64,000 nt of DNA from Stappia sp. 28M-7 (GCF_014252955.1 NZ_JACMIA010000001.1:1178001-1242000); one strand, 5' to 3'. Shown: positions 35,233-44,839, counted from the stretch's first letter. Translations and numbers: made by a program. Notes: generated from the letters alone by a model not told the origin.

Positions 35233-37305
35233 ATGAGCCAGTCTAAACCGGCGAGCATCTTCGACGCTCGCATCCTTGTCCCCGCACTTTGGGGCGCATT
35301 CAAGAAACTCGATCCACGTACGCTGGCTAGAAATCCGGTGATGTTCGTCGTCGCCGTCGTCTCGGTGCTGACGACCGTCCTGTTCCTGAAGGATGTCGTC
35401 ACCGGCGCAGGCGATCTCGATTTCTCGTTCCAGATCATCCTCTGGCTGTGGTTCACGATCCTGTTCGCGAACTTCGCCGAGGCGGTTGCCGAGGGGCGCG
35501 GCAAGGCGCAGGCGGACTCCTTGCGCCGCTCGCGCACCGAGACCCAGGCCAAGCTCCTGGCCGATCCGCAAGGCACCGAGACGAAGCCCGTGCCCGGCAC
35601 GAGCCTGAAGGTCGGCGATGTGGTGCTGGTGGAAGCCGGCGACATCATCCCCTCGGACGGCGAGGTCGTGGAAGGCATCGCCTCGGTGAACGAGGCGGCG
35701 ATCACCGGCGAATCCGCGCCGGTGATCCGGGAATCGGGCGGAGACCGCTCGGCGGTGACCGGCGGAACGCAGGTGCTTTCGGACTGGATCAAGGTCAGGA
35801 TCACGGCCGCCGCCGGATCGACCTTCATCGACCGCATGATCTCGCTGGTCGAAGGCGCCGAGCGCCAGAAGACGCCGAACGAGATCGCGCTGAACGTCCT
35901 GCTCGCCGGACTGACCCTGATTTTCGTCCTTGCGACCGCAACCATCCCCGCCTTCGCCGCCTATGCCGGCGGTTCCATTCCGGTGATCGTGCTGGTGGCG
36001 CTGTTCGTCACCTTGATCCCGACCACGATCGGCGCGCTGGTTTCGGCCATCGGCATCGCCGGCATGGACCGGTTGGTGCGGTTCAATGTTCTGGCCATGT
36101 CCGGGCGCGCCGTCGAGGCCGCCGGCGACATCGACACGCTGCTGCTCGACAAGACCGGCACGATCACGCTGGGCAACCGGCAGGCGACCGAGTTCCGGCC
36201 GGTCGAAGGCGTCAGCGAGCAGGATCTGGCCGATGCGGCGCAGCTTGCCTCGCTCGCCGACGAGACGCCGGAAGGCCGTTCCATCGTGGTCCTCGCCAAG
36301 GAGAAATACGGCATCCGCGGCCGCGACATGCAGAGCCTGCACGCGACCTTCGTGCCGTTTACGGCGCAAAGCCGCATGAGCGGCGTCGACTTCGACGGAT
36401 CGTCGATCCGCAAAGGTGCCGTTGACGCGGTGCTCAAGCACATCGAACTGTCCTCGGCCGCCACGGGCACGCCCCGCACCGGCGAACAGGCCAAACGGGA
36501 ACTGGAGGCAATCGCCAACGACATCGCCAGGATCGGCGGCACGCCGCTTGCGGTCGTCAAGGACGGGCGGCTTCTGGGCGTCATCCACCTCAAGGATATC
36601 GTCAAGGGCGGCATCCGCGAGCGGTTTGCGGAGCTGCGCCGCATGGGCATCCGCACGGTGATGATCACCGGCGACAACCCGATGACGGCCGCCGCCATCG
36701 CCGCCGAGGCGGGCGTCGACGACTTCCTCGCCGAGGCCACGCCGGAAAACAAGCTCACCCTGATCCGCGAGGAACAGGCGAAGGGCAAGCTGGTCGCCAT
36801 GTGCGGCGACGGCACGAACGACGCTCCCGCACTGGCCCAGGCCGATGTCGGTGTCGCGATGAACACCGGCACGGTCGCCGCGCGCGAGGCCGGCAACATG
36901 GTGGATCTCGATTCCGATCCGACCAAGCTCATCGAGATCGTCGAGATCGGCAAGCAGCTGCTGATGACCCGCGGTGCGCTGACCACGTTCTCCATCGCCA
37001 ACGATGTTGCGAAGTATTTCGCCATCGTCCCGGCGATGTTCGTCGCGCTCTATCCGCAACTGGGCGCGCTCAACATCATGGGCCTGGCGACGCCGCAAAG
37101 CGCGATCCTGTCGGCGATCATCTTCAACGCGCTGATCATCATCGCTCTCATCCCGCTGTCGCTCAGGGGCGTCGCCTACAAGGCCATCGGCGCGGACGGG
37201 CTCTTGAAGCGCAACCTGTTCATCTACGGACTCGGCGGCCTGATCGTGCCCTTCATTGGCATCAAGGCGATCGACCTCGTCATCATCGCCATCGGTCTCG
37301 CCTGA
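35233..37305 (+). CDS. kdpB: Potassium-transporting ATPase ATP-binding subunit KdpB
   Basis: KdpB (690 residues) is the P-type ATPase subunit that powers high-affinity K+ uptake. Motifs are [11 protein letters not shown] in the actuator domain near 160, phosphorylation site [10 protein letters not shown] with Asp near 307, [20 protein letters not shown] near 475 and [16 protein letters not shown] near 520. About seven hydrophobic segments are present, and length is normal. ATG 35233 is chosen: CTGGAG lies upstream and [15 protein letters not shown] looks like a genuine KdpB start. It precedes kdpA, which reverses the usual order. Confidence 0.96.
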   Translation: MSQSKPASIFDARILVPALWGAFKKLDPRTLARNPVMFVVAVVSVLTTVLFLKDVVTGAGDLDFSFQIILWLWFTILFANFAEAVAEGRGKAQADSLRRSRTETQAKLLADPQGTETKPVPGTSLKVGDVVLVEAGDIIPSDGEVVEGIASVNEAAITGESAPVIRESGGDRSAVTGGTQVLSDWIKVRITAAAGSTFIDRMISLVEGAERQKTPNEIALNVLLAGLTLIFVLATATIPAFAAYAGGSIPVIVLVALFVTLIPTTIGALVSAIGIAGMDRLVRFNVLAMSGRAVEAAGDIDTLLLDKTGTITLGNRQATEFRPVEGVSEQDLADAAQLASLADETPEGRSIVVLAKEKYGIRGRDMQSLHATFVPFTAQSRMSGVDFDGSSIRKGAVDAVLKHIELSSAATGTPRTGEQAKRELEAIANDIARIGGTPLAVVKDGRLLGVIHLKDIVKGGIRERFAELRRMGIRTVMITGDNPMTAAAIAAEAGVDDFLAEATPENKLTLIREEQAKGKLVAMCGDGTNDAPALAQADVGVAMNTGTVAAREAGNMVDLDSDPTKLIEIVEIGKQLLMTRGALTTFSIANDVAKYFAIVPAMFVALYPQLGALNIMGLATPQSAILSAIIFNALIIIALIPLSLRGVAYKAIGADGLLKRNLFIYGLGGLIVPFIGIKAIDLVIIAIGLA

Positions 37306-37321
37306 TCAAAGGATCCTTTCC

Positions 37322-37402
37322 ATGACCGTTTTCTGTCTGTTTCTCGGCCTTGCCGTCTTCGGGCTTCTGCTCGTCATGACCAATGCCGTCGACCGGGCCT
37401 GA
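37322..37402 (+). CDS. KdpF-like 26-residue membrane peptide
   Basis: Between kdpB and kdpA a short frame with AAAGGATC upstream encodes MTVFCLFLGLAVFGLLLVM plus TNAVDRA. It is one hydrophobic helix, the size of KdpF and directly before kdpA, where KdpF normally sits. It may be a second KdpF or the functional one. Sequence similarity at this length cannot settle it. Confidence 0.6.
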   Translation: MTVFCLFLGLAVFGLLLVMTNAVDRA

Positions 37403-37429
37403 CCTTCCAGCGATCTCGGAGACAATTCG

Positions 37430-39112
37430 ATGCTGATACAAACCCTGCTCTTCGTCGTCCTCGTCGTTGGAGGTACGGCGCTCATCTCCTGGCCGCTCGG
37501 CCGTTACATGAAATGGGCGATGGACCCCGCCGATCCATCGTCCGGCCTTGCCGGCTGGAAAACCCGCGCCATACGGGCCGTGGGCGGCCCCCTGGCTGCG
37601 CAGGACCAGACCTGGAAGCGCTACATGATCGCCATGCTGGCCTTCAATGCGGTCATGTTCGCGGTCACCTACGGCGTGCTGGCACTGCAGCAGCACCTGC
37701 CGCTCAACCCCGACGGCAAGGAAGCCCTGGAAGGCAGCCTGATCTTCAACACGGCCGCCTCGTTCACCTCGAACACGAACCTCCAGCACTATTCGGGCGA
37801 AGTGTCGCTGAGCTACCTGTCGCAGCTTGCCGGCCTGATGTGGCTCCAGTTCGTATCGGCGGCCACCGGCATCGCGGCACTTACCGCGCTGGCCCGCGGC
37901 CTGGCGGGTCGTCCCCTGGGCAATTTCTTCGTCGACGTGCAGCGGGCCTCGTTCCTCGTGCTGCTTCCGGTCGCCTTCGTCGTCGCGGTTCTGCTGGTTC
38001 TGGGCGGCGCGCCGATGACGTTCGACGGTGCGGCTGTCGCGACCACGCTGGAAGGCGTGCAGCAAACCATCGCGCGTGGCCCGGTGGCGGCATTCGTGGC
38101 GATCAAGCAGCTCGGCACCAACGGCGGCGGCTTCTTCGGGCCCAACTCGACACATCCGCTGGAGAACCCGAGCTTCTGGACCAACATCCTCGAGATGTTC
38201 GCCATCATCATCATTCCGATGGCCTGCGTCTGGATGTTCGGCAGGATCGTCGGCCGCATGCGCCACGCCGGCGTCGTCTTCGCGGTGATGCTGGCCTTCA
38301 TCGCGGTCAAGATCTCGGGCGCCGTCTATTTCGAGACCGCTCCCACCCAGGCCTTCGCCGACCTGCCCATCGAGCAGACTGTCGGCAATCTCGAAGGCAA
38401 GGAGATGCGCTTCGGCCCCACCGGCGGCCCGCTCTGGTCGGTGCTGACCTCGTCCACCTCGAACGGCTCCGTCGGCGCCATGCATGACAGCCTCAACCCG
38501 ATGAGCGGCCTGATGCCGATGATCGGCATGTGGCTCAACGCGACCTTCGGCGGCGTCGGCGTCGGCATGATCAACATGTTCCTCTACATCGTCGTCGGCG
38601 TCTTCATCGCCGGCATGATGATCGGCCGCACGCCCGAATATCTGGGATGGCGCATCGAGGCGCGGGAGGTGAAGTTCGCGCTGTTTGCGCTGCTCGCCCA
38701 CGGCTTGTTCATCCTCGGCGGCACGGCGATCTTCGCAGCGACGCCCTGGGGAGCCGACACGCTCAACAATGTCGGGCCGCATGGCTTCAGCGAGATCCTC
38801 TACGAGTTCACCTCGTCCGCCGCGAACAACGGGTCCGGCTTCGAGGGCCTCGGCGACAACACCGTGCCGTGGAATCTGGCGACCGGTCTGGTGATGCTGT
38901 TTGCCCGCTTCATCCCGATCATCCTGCCGCTTGCCATCGTCGGCTCCCTGTCGGCCAAGCGTCGCAGCGCCGAAGCGAGCGGCACGCTCAGCGTCGAGGG
39001 CGGCACCTTCGCCACCATGCTCGCTGCCACCATCGTTGTCATCGGCGCGCTCACCTTCTTCCCGGCGGCGACGCTCGGACCGATCGCCGAGCACCTCATG
39101 TTCATGAACTGA
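37430..39112 (+). CDS. kdpA: Potassium-transporting ATPase K+-binding subunit KdpA
   Basis: KdpA (560 residues) forms the K+ selective path of the Kdp complex. Its four selectivity-filter regions are visible: SFTSNTNLQHYSGE near 106, TNGGGFFGPNSTHPLENP near 228, TSSTSNGSVGAMHDSLNP near 344 and TSSAANNGSGFEGL near 465. About ten hydrophobic helices and normal length indicate an intact gene. It follows the KdpF-like peptide and precedes kdpC by 16 bp. Confidence 0.96.
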   Translation: MLIQTLLFVVLVVGGTALISWPLGRYMKWAMDPADPSSGLAGWKTRAIRAVGGPLAAQDQTWKRYMIAMLAFNAVMFAVTYGVLALQQHLPLNPDGKEALEGSLIFNTAASFTSNTNLQHYSGEVSLSYLSQLAGLMWLQFVSAATGIAALTALARGLAGRPLGNFFVDVQRASFLVLLPVAFVVAVLLVLGGAPMTFDGAAVATTLEGVQQTIARGPVAAFVAIKQLGTNGGGFFGPNSTHPLENPSFWTNILEMFAIIIIPMACVWMFGRIVGRMRHAGVVFAVMLAFIAVKISGAVYFETAPTQAFADLPIEQTVGNLEGKEMRFGPTGGPLWSVLTSSTSNGSVGAMHDSLNPMSGLMPMIGMWLNATFGGVGVGMINMFLYIVVGVFIAGMMIGRTPEYLGWRIEAREVKFALFALLAHGLFILGGTAIFAATPWGADTLNNVGPHGFSEILYEFTSSAANNGSGFEGLGDNTVPWNLATGLVMLFARFIPIILPLAIVGSLSAKRRSAEASGTLSVEGGTFATMLAATIVVIGALTFFPAATLGPIAEHLMFMN

Positions 39113-39128
39113 TCCGGAGACCGGACCC

Positions 39129-39680
39129 ATGCACTCACTTCTTGCAAGCATCCGTATAGCGGCGGCGACCATGCTGATCTGCGTCGCCGGCTATGCAACC
39201 GCCGTCTGGGCCGTGGCCCAGGCAATCGCCCCCGACACGGCCAACGGCTCGCTGATCATCGGCCCGGACGGCACCATCGTGGGAAGCCGTCAGGTGGCGC
39301 AAGCCTTCACGCGGCCGGAATACTTCTGGCCCCGGCCGTCCGCCGTCGACTATGACGGTGCCGGCGCCGGCGGCAGCAACTGGTCGCCGACGAGCAGCGA
39401 TCTTGCCGAGCGCGGCCGCGAGATGGCGAAGCGCCATGGCGCCACGCCGGACAATCCGCTGCCCGCCGATCTTGCTGCAGCGTCCGGCGCGGGGCTCGAT
39501 CCTCATATCTCGGAGGCGGGCGCCTTGTATCAGGTGGCTCGCGTGGCCAAGGCGCGAGGCCTGGACCAGGCTCGGATCGAAGGTCTGATCCGCCGTGCCG
39601 CCTTCTCGCCCGGTGGTTTCCTGACACGGGACCGGATCGTCAACGTTCTGGAACTCAACCTCGCGCTCGACAGATTGTAA
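39129..39680 (+). CDS. kdpC: Potassium-transporting ATPase subunit KdpC
   Basis: KdpC (183 residues) has a single N-terminal helix (RIAAATMLICVAGYATAVWAV) and a periplasmic domain with FTRPEYFWPRPSAVDYDG and SGSGLDPHISEAGALYQV-like sequence (ASGAGLDPHISEAGALYQ near 117), the family hallmarks. It assists K+ loading into KdpA. It sits 16 bp after kdpA and 51 bp before kdpD. Confidence 0.95.
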   Translation: MHSLLASIRIAAATMLICVAGYATAVWAVAQAIAPDTANGSLIIGPDGTIVGSRQVAQAFTRPEYFWPRPSAVDYDGAGAGGSNWSPTSSDLAERGREMAKRHGATPDNPLPADLAAASGAGLDPHISEAGALYQVARVAKARGLDQARIEGLIRRAAFSPGGFLTRDRIVNVLELNLALDRL

Positions 39681-39731
39681 AGGTGAGGGCGGCAGTCCAG
39701 CGACTGCCGCCCGCCCCGATGGGAGTTGAAG

Positions 39732-42434
39732 ATGAGCCCGCAAGATCAGGCCGACGATATCAAGCGTCCGTCTCCCGATGCCCTGCTGGAAAAGGCCGAG
39801 CAGGAAACGCGCGGCCGTCTCAAGATATTCCTTGGGGCTGCGCCGGGCGTGGGCAAGACCTACGAGATGCTGGTTTCGGGCCGCGCCCGCAGGTCCGACG
39901 GCGATGACGTCGTCGTCGGGGTCGTCGAAACGCACGGGCGCAAGGAGACGGAAGCGCTGGTCCGCGGCCTGGAGATCATCCCGAGGGCGAAGATCGAGTA
40001 CAAGGGCCAGGTTCTGCAGGAGATGGACCTCGACGCGGTGCTGGAACGCAAGCCGCAGCTCGTCCTGGTCGACGAGCTGGCGCATACCAATGCCCCCGGA
40101 AGCCGGCACCCGAAGCGCTATCTCGACGTTCTGGAGCTTCTCGACCGGGGCATCGACGTCTACACCACGCTCAACATCCAGCACGTCGAGAGCCTGAACG
40201 ACGTGGTGGCGCAGATCACCCGGATCCGGGTGCGCGAAACCGTGCCGGATTCGGTGATCGACAAGGCCGACGATGTCGAGATCATCGACATCACCCCCAA
40301 CGACCTCATCAAGCGCCTGCACGACGGCAAGGTCTATCTTCCCAAGACCGCCAAGCGGGCGATCGAGAACTATTTCTCCCCCGGCAACCTGACGGCGCTT
40401 CGCGAGCTGGCGCTGCGCCGCACCGCGCAACGGGTCGACGAGCAGCTCCTGCGCCATATGCAGGCGCATGCCATCGAGGGGCCTTGGGGCGCGGGCGACC
40501 GCGTGCTGGTCTGCATCGATGACGATCTGCGAGGGCCGTCCCTGGTGCGCTATGCCAAACGGCAGGCCGACCGCCTGCGCAGCCCCTGGGCGGCCGTCTA
40601 TATCGAGGAGCCGCGGTCGACCAACCTTTCGGAAGAAGCCAAGGATCGCATTGCCGCGGCCTTGCGACTGGCCGAGCAGCTGGGCGGCGACGCCATCACG
40701 CTGCCGGGCCATCACGTCGCCCGGGAGCTGCTGCGCTATGCCGGCGACAACAACTACAGCCACATCGTCGTGGGCAGGTCGCGCAAGTCGCGGTGGCGGG
40801 AGTTTCTGGAAGGCTCGGTCTCCCATGATCTCATCCGGCATTCCGGTGACATCAGCGTTCACGTCATTTCCGGCAAGGAGCGCTCGGGCGCAGCGCAAAG
40901 GAGCGCGGTGCGAGCGCAGCCTCGCCGCTTTCGGCTGAGACCCTATCTATGGAGCGCCGGGTATGTCGGCGTGGCCTTCGCGTTCGGCATGTTGCTCTCG
41001 CGCACGCTCGACGTGCGCAACATCGCGCTCGCCTTCCTCATGGCGGTGCTTGCCTCCGCCGCGACAGCGGGCTTCTGGCCGGCGCTGTTTGCGTCGCTGA
41101 CGGGCGCGCTCGCGTTCAACTTCTTCTTCCTCGATCCGCTTTACACCTTCACCATTCGCGATCCCGAAAGCACGATCGCGTTCTTCTTCTTCATCGGCGC
41201 GGCTCTGATCACCAGCAACCTTGCTGCCCGCGTGCATCGGCAGGCCGCCGTCGCCCGCGAACGGGCCCGCGCCACCGAGGAGCTCTACCGCTTCGCCAGG
41301 AAGCTTGCGGGGGCGGGCACGCTGGACGATGTGCTCTGGGCTTCGGCGCATCAGATTGCCTCGATGCTCAAGATGCGCGTCGTCATCCTGCTTCCCGAGA
41401 ACGGCACGGTGGCGGTGCGGGCGGGCTATCCCCCGGACGACACGCTTGTCGATGCCGATATCGCGGCTGCGCGCTGGGCCTGGGAGCACAATCGTCCGGC
41501 CGGGCGCGGGGCCGATACGCTGCCCGGTGCCAAGCGCCTCTATCTGCCCCTGATCACCGGCAAGACGCCGGTCGGCGTCATCGGGCTCGACAGCGACCGG
41601 GAAGGGCCGCTGCTGACGCCGGAGCAGCAGAGGCTCCTCGATGCGCTGGGAGACCAGGCGGCCGTTGCCATCGAACGGATCCAGCTCGTGGCCGATGTCG
41701 ACAAGGCCAAGCTCGCGGCAGAGGCCGACAAGTTGCGCTCGGCGCTGCTTGCCTCGATCTCGCACGACCTGAAGACGCCGCTCGCCGCGATCCTGGGGGC
41801 CGCCGGCACGCTGCGGGACTATTCGAATGCGATGCCCGCCCCCGATCGCACCGAAATGCTCTCCACCATCGTCGACGAGGCGGAGCGGCTGAACCGCTTC
41901 ATCGCCAATCTCCTCGACATGTCGCGGCTCGAAACGGGGGCGATGGAGCCCAACGCCTCGCTGCAATATCTCGGCGATATCGTCGGTTCGGCGCTGCGCC
42001 GGGCGCACAAGATCATGTCGCGCCACAAGACGCTCACCGATATTCCCGCCGATCTGCCGATGCTGAGGCTGGACCCCGTCCTGTTCGAACAGGTTCTGTT
42101 CAACCTCTTCGACAATGCCGCCAAATACGCGCCTGGCGAAACCACGATCCGCGTTCGGGCGTGGGAAGACGGGCGCTGGCTGGCGATCCAGGTCCTCGAC
42201 GAAGGCCCCGGCATTCCGCCGGACGATCTCGAACGTGTCTTCGACAGCTTCCACCGCGCCCGCAAGCGCGATCTCGTTCTCGCCGGGACGGGGCTGGGCC
42301 TGTCGATCTGCAAGGGCTTCGTCGAAGCGATGGGCGGAACGATCACCGCCGGCAACAGGACGGACCGCAGCGGCGCCATCTTCACCATCCGCATGCCGAT
42401 TCCGACCGACATGCCAAAACTGGAAGACATGTGA
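39732..42434 (+). CDS. kdpD: Sensor histidine kinase KdpD
   Basis: KdpD (900 residues) senses K+ limitation and phosphorylates KdpE. In order: the N-terminal KdpD domain with Walker A LGAAPGVGKTYEM near 35 and VDELAHTNAPGSRH near 115; a USP-like domain at about 250-370; four transmembrane helices at about 410-500; a GAF-like region at about 520-655; HisKA with ASISHDLKTPLA near 677; and HATPase with LFNNLFDNAAK-like NLFDNAAKYAPGE and GTGLGLSICKG. ATG 39732 has GGGAGTTGAAG upstream. Its stop shares one base with the kdpE start (TGATG). Confidence 0.96.
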   Translation: MSPQDQADDIKRPSPDALLEKAEQETRGRLKIFLGAAPGVGKTYEMLVSGRARRSDGDDVVVGVVETHGRKETEALVRGLEIIPRAKIEYKGQVLQEMDLDAVLERKPQLVLVDELAHTNAPGSRHPKRYLDVLELLDRGIDVYTTLNIQHVESLNDVVAQITRIRVRETVPDSVIDKADDVEIIDITPNDLIKRLHDGKVYLPKTAKRAIENYFSPGNLTALRELALRRTAQRVDEQLLRHMQAHAIEGPWGAGDRVLVCIDDDLRGPSLVRYAKRQADRLRSPWAAVYIEEPRSTNLSEEAKDRIAAALRLAEQLGGDAITLPGHHVARELLRYAGDNNYSHIVVGRSRKSRWREFLEGSVSHDLIRHSGDISVHVISGKERSGAAQRSAVRAQPRRFRLRPYLWSAGYVGVAFAFGMLLSRTLDVRNIALAFLMAVLASAATAGFWPALFASLTGALAFNFFFLDPLYTFTIRDPESTIAFFFFIGAALITSNLAARVHRQAAVARERARATEELYRFARKLAGAGTLDDVLWASAHQIASMLKMRVVILLPENGTVAVRAGYPPDDTLVDADIAAARWAWEHNRPAGRGADTLPGAKRLYLPLITGKTPVGVIGLDSDREGPLLTPEQQRLLDALGDQAAVAIERIQLVADVDKAKLAAEADKLRSALLASISHDLKTPLAAILGAAGTLRDYSNAMPAPDRTEMLSTIVDEAERLNRFIANLLDMSRLETGAMEPNASLQYLGDIVGSALRRAHKIMSRHKTLTDIPADLPMLRLDPVLFEQVLFNLFDNAAKYAPGETTIRVRAWEDGRWLAIQVLDEGPGIPPDDLERVFDSFHRARKRDLVLAGTGLGLSICKGFVEAMGGTITAGNRTDRSGAIFTIRMPIPTDMPKLEDM

Positions 42435-43126
42435 TGACCAACTCGGCCGTGAGAATTCTCGTCGTCGACGACGAGCCGCCGATCCGGAAACTGCTGCGTA
42501 TCGGCCTGACGGTCGAAGGCTACGCGATCCTGGAGGCTATCAACGCCATGGAAGCCATGGAGAAGGTCGAGACCGAGCAGCCCGACCTCATTCTCCTCGA
42601 CCTGGGCTTGCCCGATATCCAGGGACACGACCTGCTGGCCAGGTGGCGCAACGACCTGCTCGAGCTGCCGATCATCATCCTGTCCAGCCGGACGGACGAG
42701 GCGGGAATCGTCAAGGCGCTTGAGCTCGGCGCTGACGATTATGTGACCAAGCCGTTCGGCACCAGGGAACTGGTTGCCCGCATTCGCGTGGCCCTGCGCC
42801 ACAGGCTCCAGCAACAGGGAGAACGGCCGATCTTCCAGACCGGCGACCTGTCCGTCGATCTCGTGAAGCGGATCGTGAAGGTCGCCGACAAGGAGGTGAA
42901 ACTGTCCCCGAAGGAGTATGACATCCTGCGGATTCTCGTGCAGCACGCCGGCAAGGTCATCACGCATCGGCACCTGCTCGAACAGGTCTGGGGCGGTTCG
43001 ACCGATGTCCAGTATCTGCGCGTCTATGTGCGCCAGCTTCGCCAGAAGATCGAGCAGAGCCCGGACGAGCCGCAATACATCACCACAGAGACGGGTGTCG
43101 GCTACCGGCTGCGCGAAGCCGAATGA
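42434..43126 (+). CDS. kdpE: Response regulator KdpE
   Basis: KdpE (230 residues) is an OmpR-type regulator that activates kdp transcription. The receiver domain has VVDDEPPIRKLL and phosphorylated Asp in LILLDLGLPD near 53, then a Lys in YVTKPFGTREL near 104. The C-terminal winged helix shows VKLSPKEYDILRILVQHAGK and YVRQLRQKIEQ. It is joined to kdpD by TGATG and to the following PTS gene by ATGA, so all three are probably one transcript. Confidence 0.95.
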   Translation: MTNSAVRILVVDDEPPIRKLLRIGLTVEGYAILEAINAMEAMEKVETEQPDLILLDLGLPDIQGHDLLARWRNDLLELPIIILSSRTDEAGIVKALELGADDYVTKPFGTRELVARIRVALRHRLQQQGERPIFQTGDLSVDLVKRIVKVADKEVKLSPKEYDILRILVQHAGKVITHRHLLEQVWGGSTDVQYLRVYVRQLRQKIEQSPDEPQYITTETGVGYRLREAE

Positions 43127-43188
43127 GATCGGCCGAAGAGACAATGCGGCCGAAGGCGGCGGGTACGCGAATGGGGGCGGGTAAATTC

Positions 43189-43641
43189 ATGGAAATTTCC
43201 GAGGTCATGAAGCCGGACGATGTTGTCATCGATGTACCGGCTCCCTCGAAACCCAGACTCCTCGAATTCCTGGCGCAAGCGGCCGCAGACGCGTTGGGCC
43301 TCCGGGAGGGGGATATCCTGGAAGCGCTGCAGAGCCGGGAGCACCTGGGATCGACCGGTATCGGCGCGGGCATTGCGATCCCCCATGCTCCGGTGGAGGG
43401 CCCGCGCGCGCCGTTCATACTCCTCGTCCGCCTGGCAAAGCCGATTGATTTCGAGGCCGTCGACGAAGAGCTGGTCGATATCGCCTGCCTGATCCTGACC
43501 CCGTCCGGCGAGCAGAACGGCTATCTGAAGCTTCTGTCGAAAATCGCCCGCCGGCTTCGGTCGCCAGAGGCCGTCGAGACCATCAGGCATGCCGCGGACC
43601 GGCAGGCGATCTACCAGGTACTGATCGATTGCGATTATTGA
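43189..43641 (+). CDS. PTS EIIA-Ntr / PtsN-like protein in the kdp operon
   Basis: This is a 150-residue EIIA-type (mannitol/fructose, Ntr) domain. The phosphorylatable His lies in GIAIPHAPVEGP, and LGSTGIGAGIAI before it is the family's loop. Upstream ATG codons at 43123 (overlapping the kdpE stop) and 43171 are in frame; 43189 is favoured by GGGGGCGGG before it and the family-like start MEISEVMKPDDVV. In E. coli, unphosphorylated EIIA-Ntr binds KdpD and raises its kinase activity. Finding this gene coupled to kdpDE suggests a dedicated version of that control, which is inference. Confidence 0.85.
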   Translation: MEISEVMKPDDVVIDVPAPSKPRLLEFLAQAAADALGLREGDILEALQSREHLGSTGIGAGIAIPHAPVEGPRAPFILLVRLAKPIDFEAVDEELVDIACLILTPSGEQNGYLKLLSKIARRLRSPEAVETIRHAADRQAIYQVLIDCDY

Positions 43642-43660
43642 CGGCGGATCATTCGCCGTC
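43640..43660 (+). terminator. Probable terminator of the kdp operon
   Basis: GACGGCG-GATCATT-CGCCGTC is a perfect 7-bp stem with a 7-nt loop, beginning at the last codons of the PTS gene. The following sequence GATGTTGATTTG is only moderately T-rich. Confidence 0.5.
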
Positions 43661-44442
43661 GATGTTGATTTGCTTGGAAAAAAATTCCAGAAATACTTTA
43701 ATAATTCAACACCTTATTTCGCGCACCATAGGTGGTGCTGTTGAGTTTGCCGCAGATGCAGATGAGTTTGCAATAAATGGAGGCAAGGCGGCCATGACGG
43801 GAACCGGCAATTTCAGTGACGAGTTCCGGCCCGCCGGAGAACCTTCTGCGAGAACCGCACCTCGTCACATCTCGCCTCGATCAGCGGGAGCGCCATGGAC
43901 ACCTCAAGCCAGGCACTGGACAGATAGCTGTGCGCTTGCGGCTCGGCGACACAGTAAGCGCCCCCTGTCATCTTCAATCAGCACATCGCAGTCGCGCATG
44001 TTCGAGGATCCTTCCCAGGCGTGGTTTCTGGGGCACCGCGGAGGCCTCCGAAGTTCGTCAGCGCGAGGTACTGCAACGTCTGGTGACCGTTCTCGGCGAA
44101 GTTGCCGACGGCGACCGAGATCTGCGCCATGCCCCCTCCGGCGCGCGGGGCTGCAAAACCCTGCCATGGATCGCGGATCGTGAGGCCGGGCAGGGACCCA
44201 TGCGGCAGCGTGAGACCTCTCGGCTGCCCGGGGGGCTAACCGTTTTGACGGTCTGCCGGGCAGTGAGTAGCGCTATCACGGCAAGGTGGCCCGTCTTGCC
44301 CTCCGTTGATGCTCGGCTTCGCCCCGATCCGCAGCATTTTCCACAGCCCGTCCACCTGCAAGGCTGCATACAAAACGCGCCGAGAAATCTCCTTTTGGGT
44401 TTCGTTCAAGTAATTGATATCATTGATTATGGGTCCTGATCT
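43661..44442. other. Gene-poor debris before the second attachment repeat
   Basis: This 780 bp has no gene I can support. It starts AT-rich (43675-43760). A 207-codon plus frame (43816-44439) lacks a ribosome site and has low-complexity Arg-rich content. On the minus strand short phrases such as GMAQISVAVGNFAENGHQTL and LNETQKEISRRVLYAALQVD look protein-like but are in different frames, so decayed coding DNA is likely. Confidence 0.45.
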
Positions 44443-44450
44443 GGGAGCTC

Positions 44451-44473
44451 AAATCTCTCCGGAAGCACCATTC
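44451..44473 (+). repeat. Second attachment-site repeat
   Basis: This segment matches positions 33-55 of the tRNA-Thr end except for one substitution (GGAAGC for GGCAGC); the bases before it (GGGAGCTC for GAGAGTTC) are also similar. It is followed by DNA resembling the integrase leader, which suggests a fused attR/attL between two island segments. Confidence 0.7.
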
Positions 44474-44559
44474 CCCTTCCCAAAGGCGCTATCCTTCCAG
44501 CTACCTATTGCCTGCTGCCTTGTTGCGTTTACACAGACGCACACACGCGAGCCATGTCA

Positions 44560-44690
44560 TGGCAGACAGCATCAGGCACCTCCAGCAGGACTCGCGCGGT
44601 CGATTTTTCGCAAAATGAGCGTCCCGGCTGAACTCCGCGCCGCTCTCGGCAAGCGCGAGCTGTTGAAGGCTGGGGGGCGGCTCATGCTGC
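44560..44690 (+). pseudogene. Truncated integrase remnant
   Basis: ATG at about 44560 begins a frame that reads MADSIRHLQQDSRGRFFAK and then hits TGA. After a one-base shift it continues SVPAELRAALGKRELLKAGG. The same residues open the live integrase at 142 (RHLHQDSRGRFYARVSVPA). So a single-base deletion and a large 3' deletion inactivated a related integrase, leaving about 40 codons. Confidence 0.85.
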
Positions 44691-44825
44691 CCGACACCTT
44701 GAGTTCCGCGCCATACGAATAAAATGCCAGCACCGATCAGACCGATATGCTGCATTGGTCCGGTCTCCCTGGGGGCAAGGCATGACGGCTACCGTCGAAA
44801 ATTAACCTTTTTCGATAGCTCGCCT

Positions 44826-44839
44826 TTGATTGACATCAA
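44826..44839. promoter_or_regulatory. FNR/FixK-type box
   Basis: TTGATTGACATCAA is a perfect match to the TTGAT-N4-ATCAA consensus of FNR, Anr and FixK regulators. It lies 113 bp before the HlyD gene of the exporter operon, in an otherwise gene-free stretch, and suggests oxygen-responsive control. No -35/-10 boxes were assigned. Confidence 0.6.

Larger units (their letters stand above)
53..44473. mobile_element. Genomic island segment 1 at tRNA-Thr
   Basis: This block is bounded by the tRNA 3' end on the left and an imperfect copy of it on the right (44451-44473). A tyrosine recombinase gene starts immediately inside the left end. Cargo is a Zorya defence operon with flanking nuclease and helicase genes, a copper-resistance cluster, an amide or peptide catabolic cluster, a kdp operon and two decayed IS3-family elements. 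Modular cargo and dead transposases fit an integrative element. No conjugation or replication genes were seen, so it is probably mobilised only by its integrase. The right boundary is inferred from the repeat alone. Confidence 0.6.

Noticed and set aside
35227-37098. 623-codon minus-strand frame opposite kdpB
   Set aside because: Antisense shadow; composition His/Arg/Asp-rich from reversed codons.
43816-44439. 207-codon plus-strand frame before the second repeat
   Set aside because: No ribosome site, Arg-rich low-information product and fragments of protein-like sequence on the other strand.
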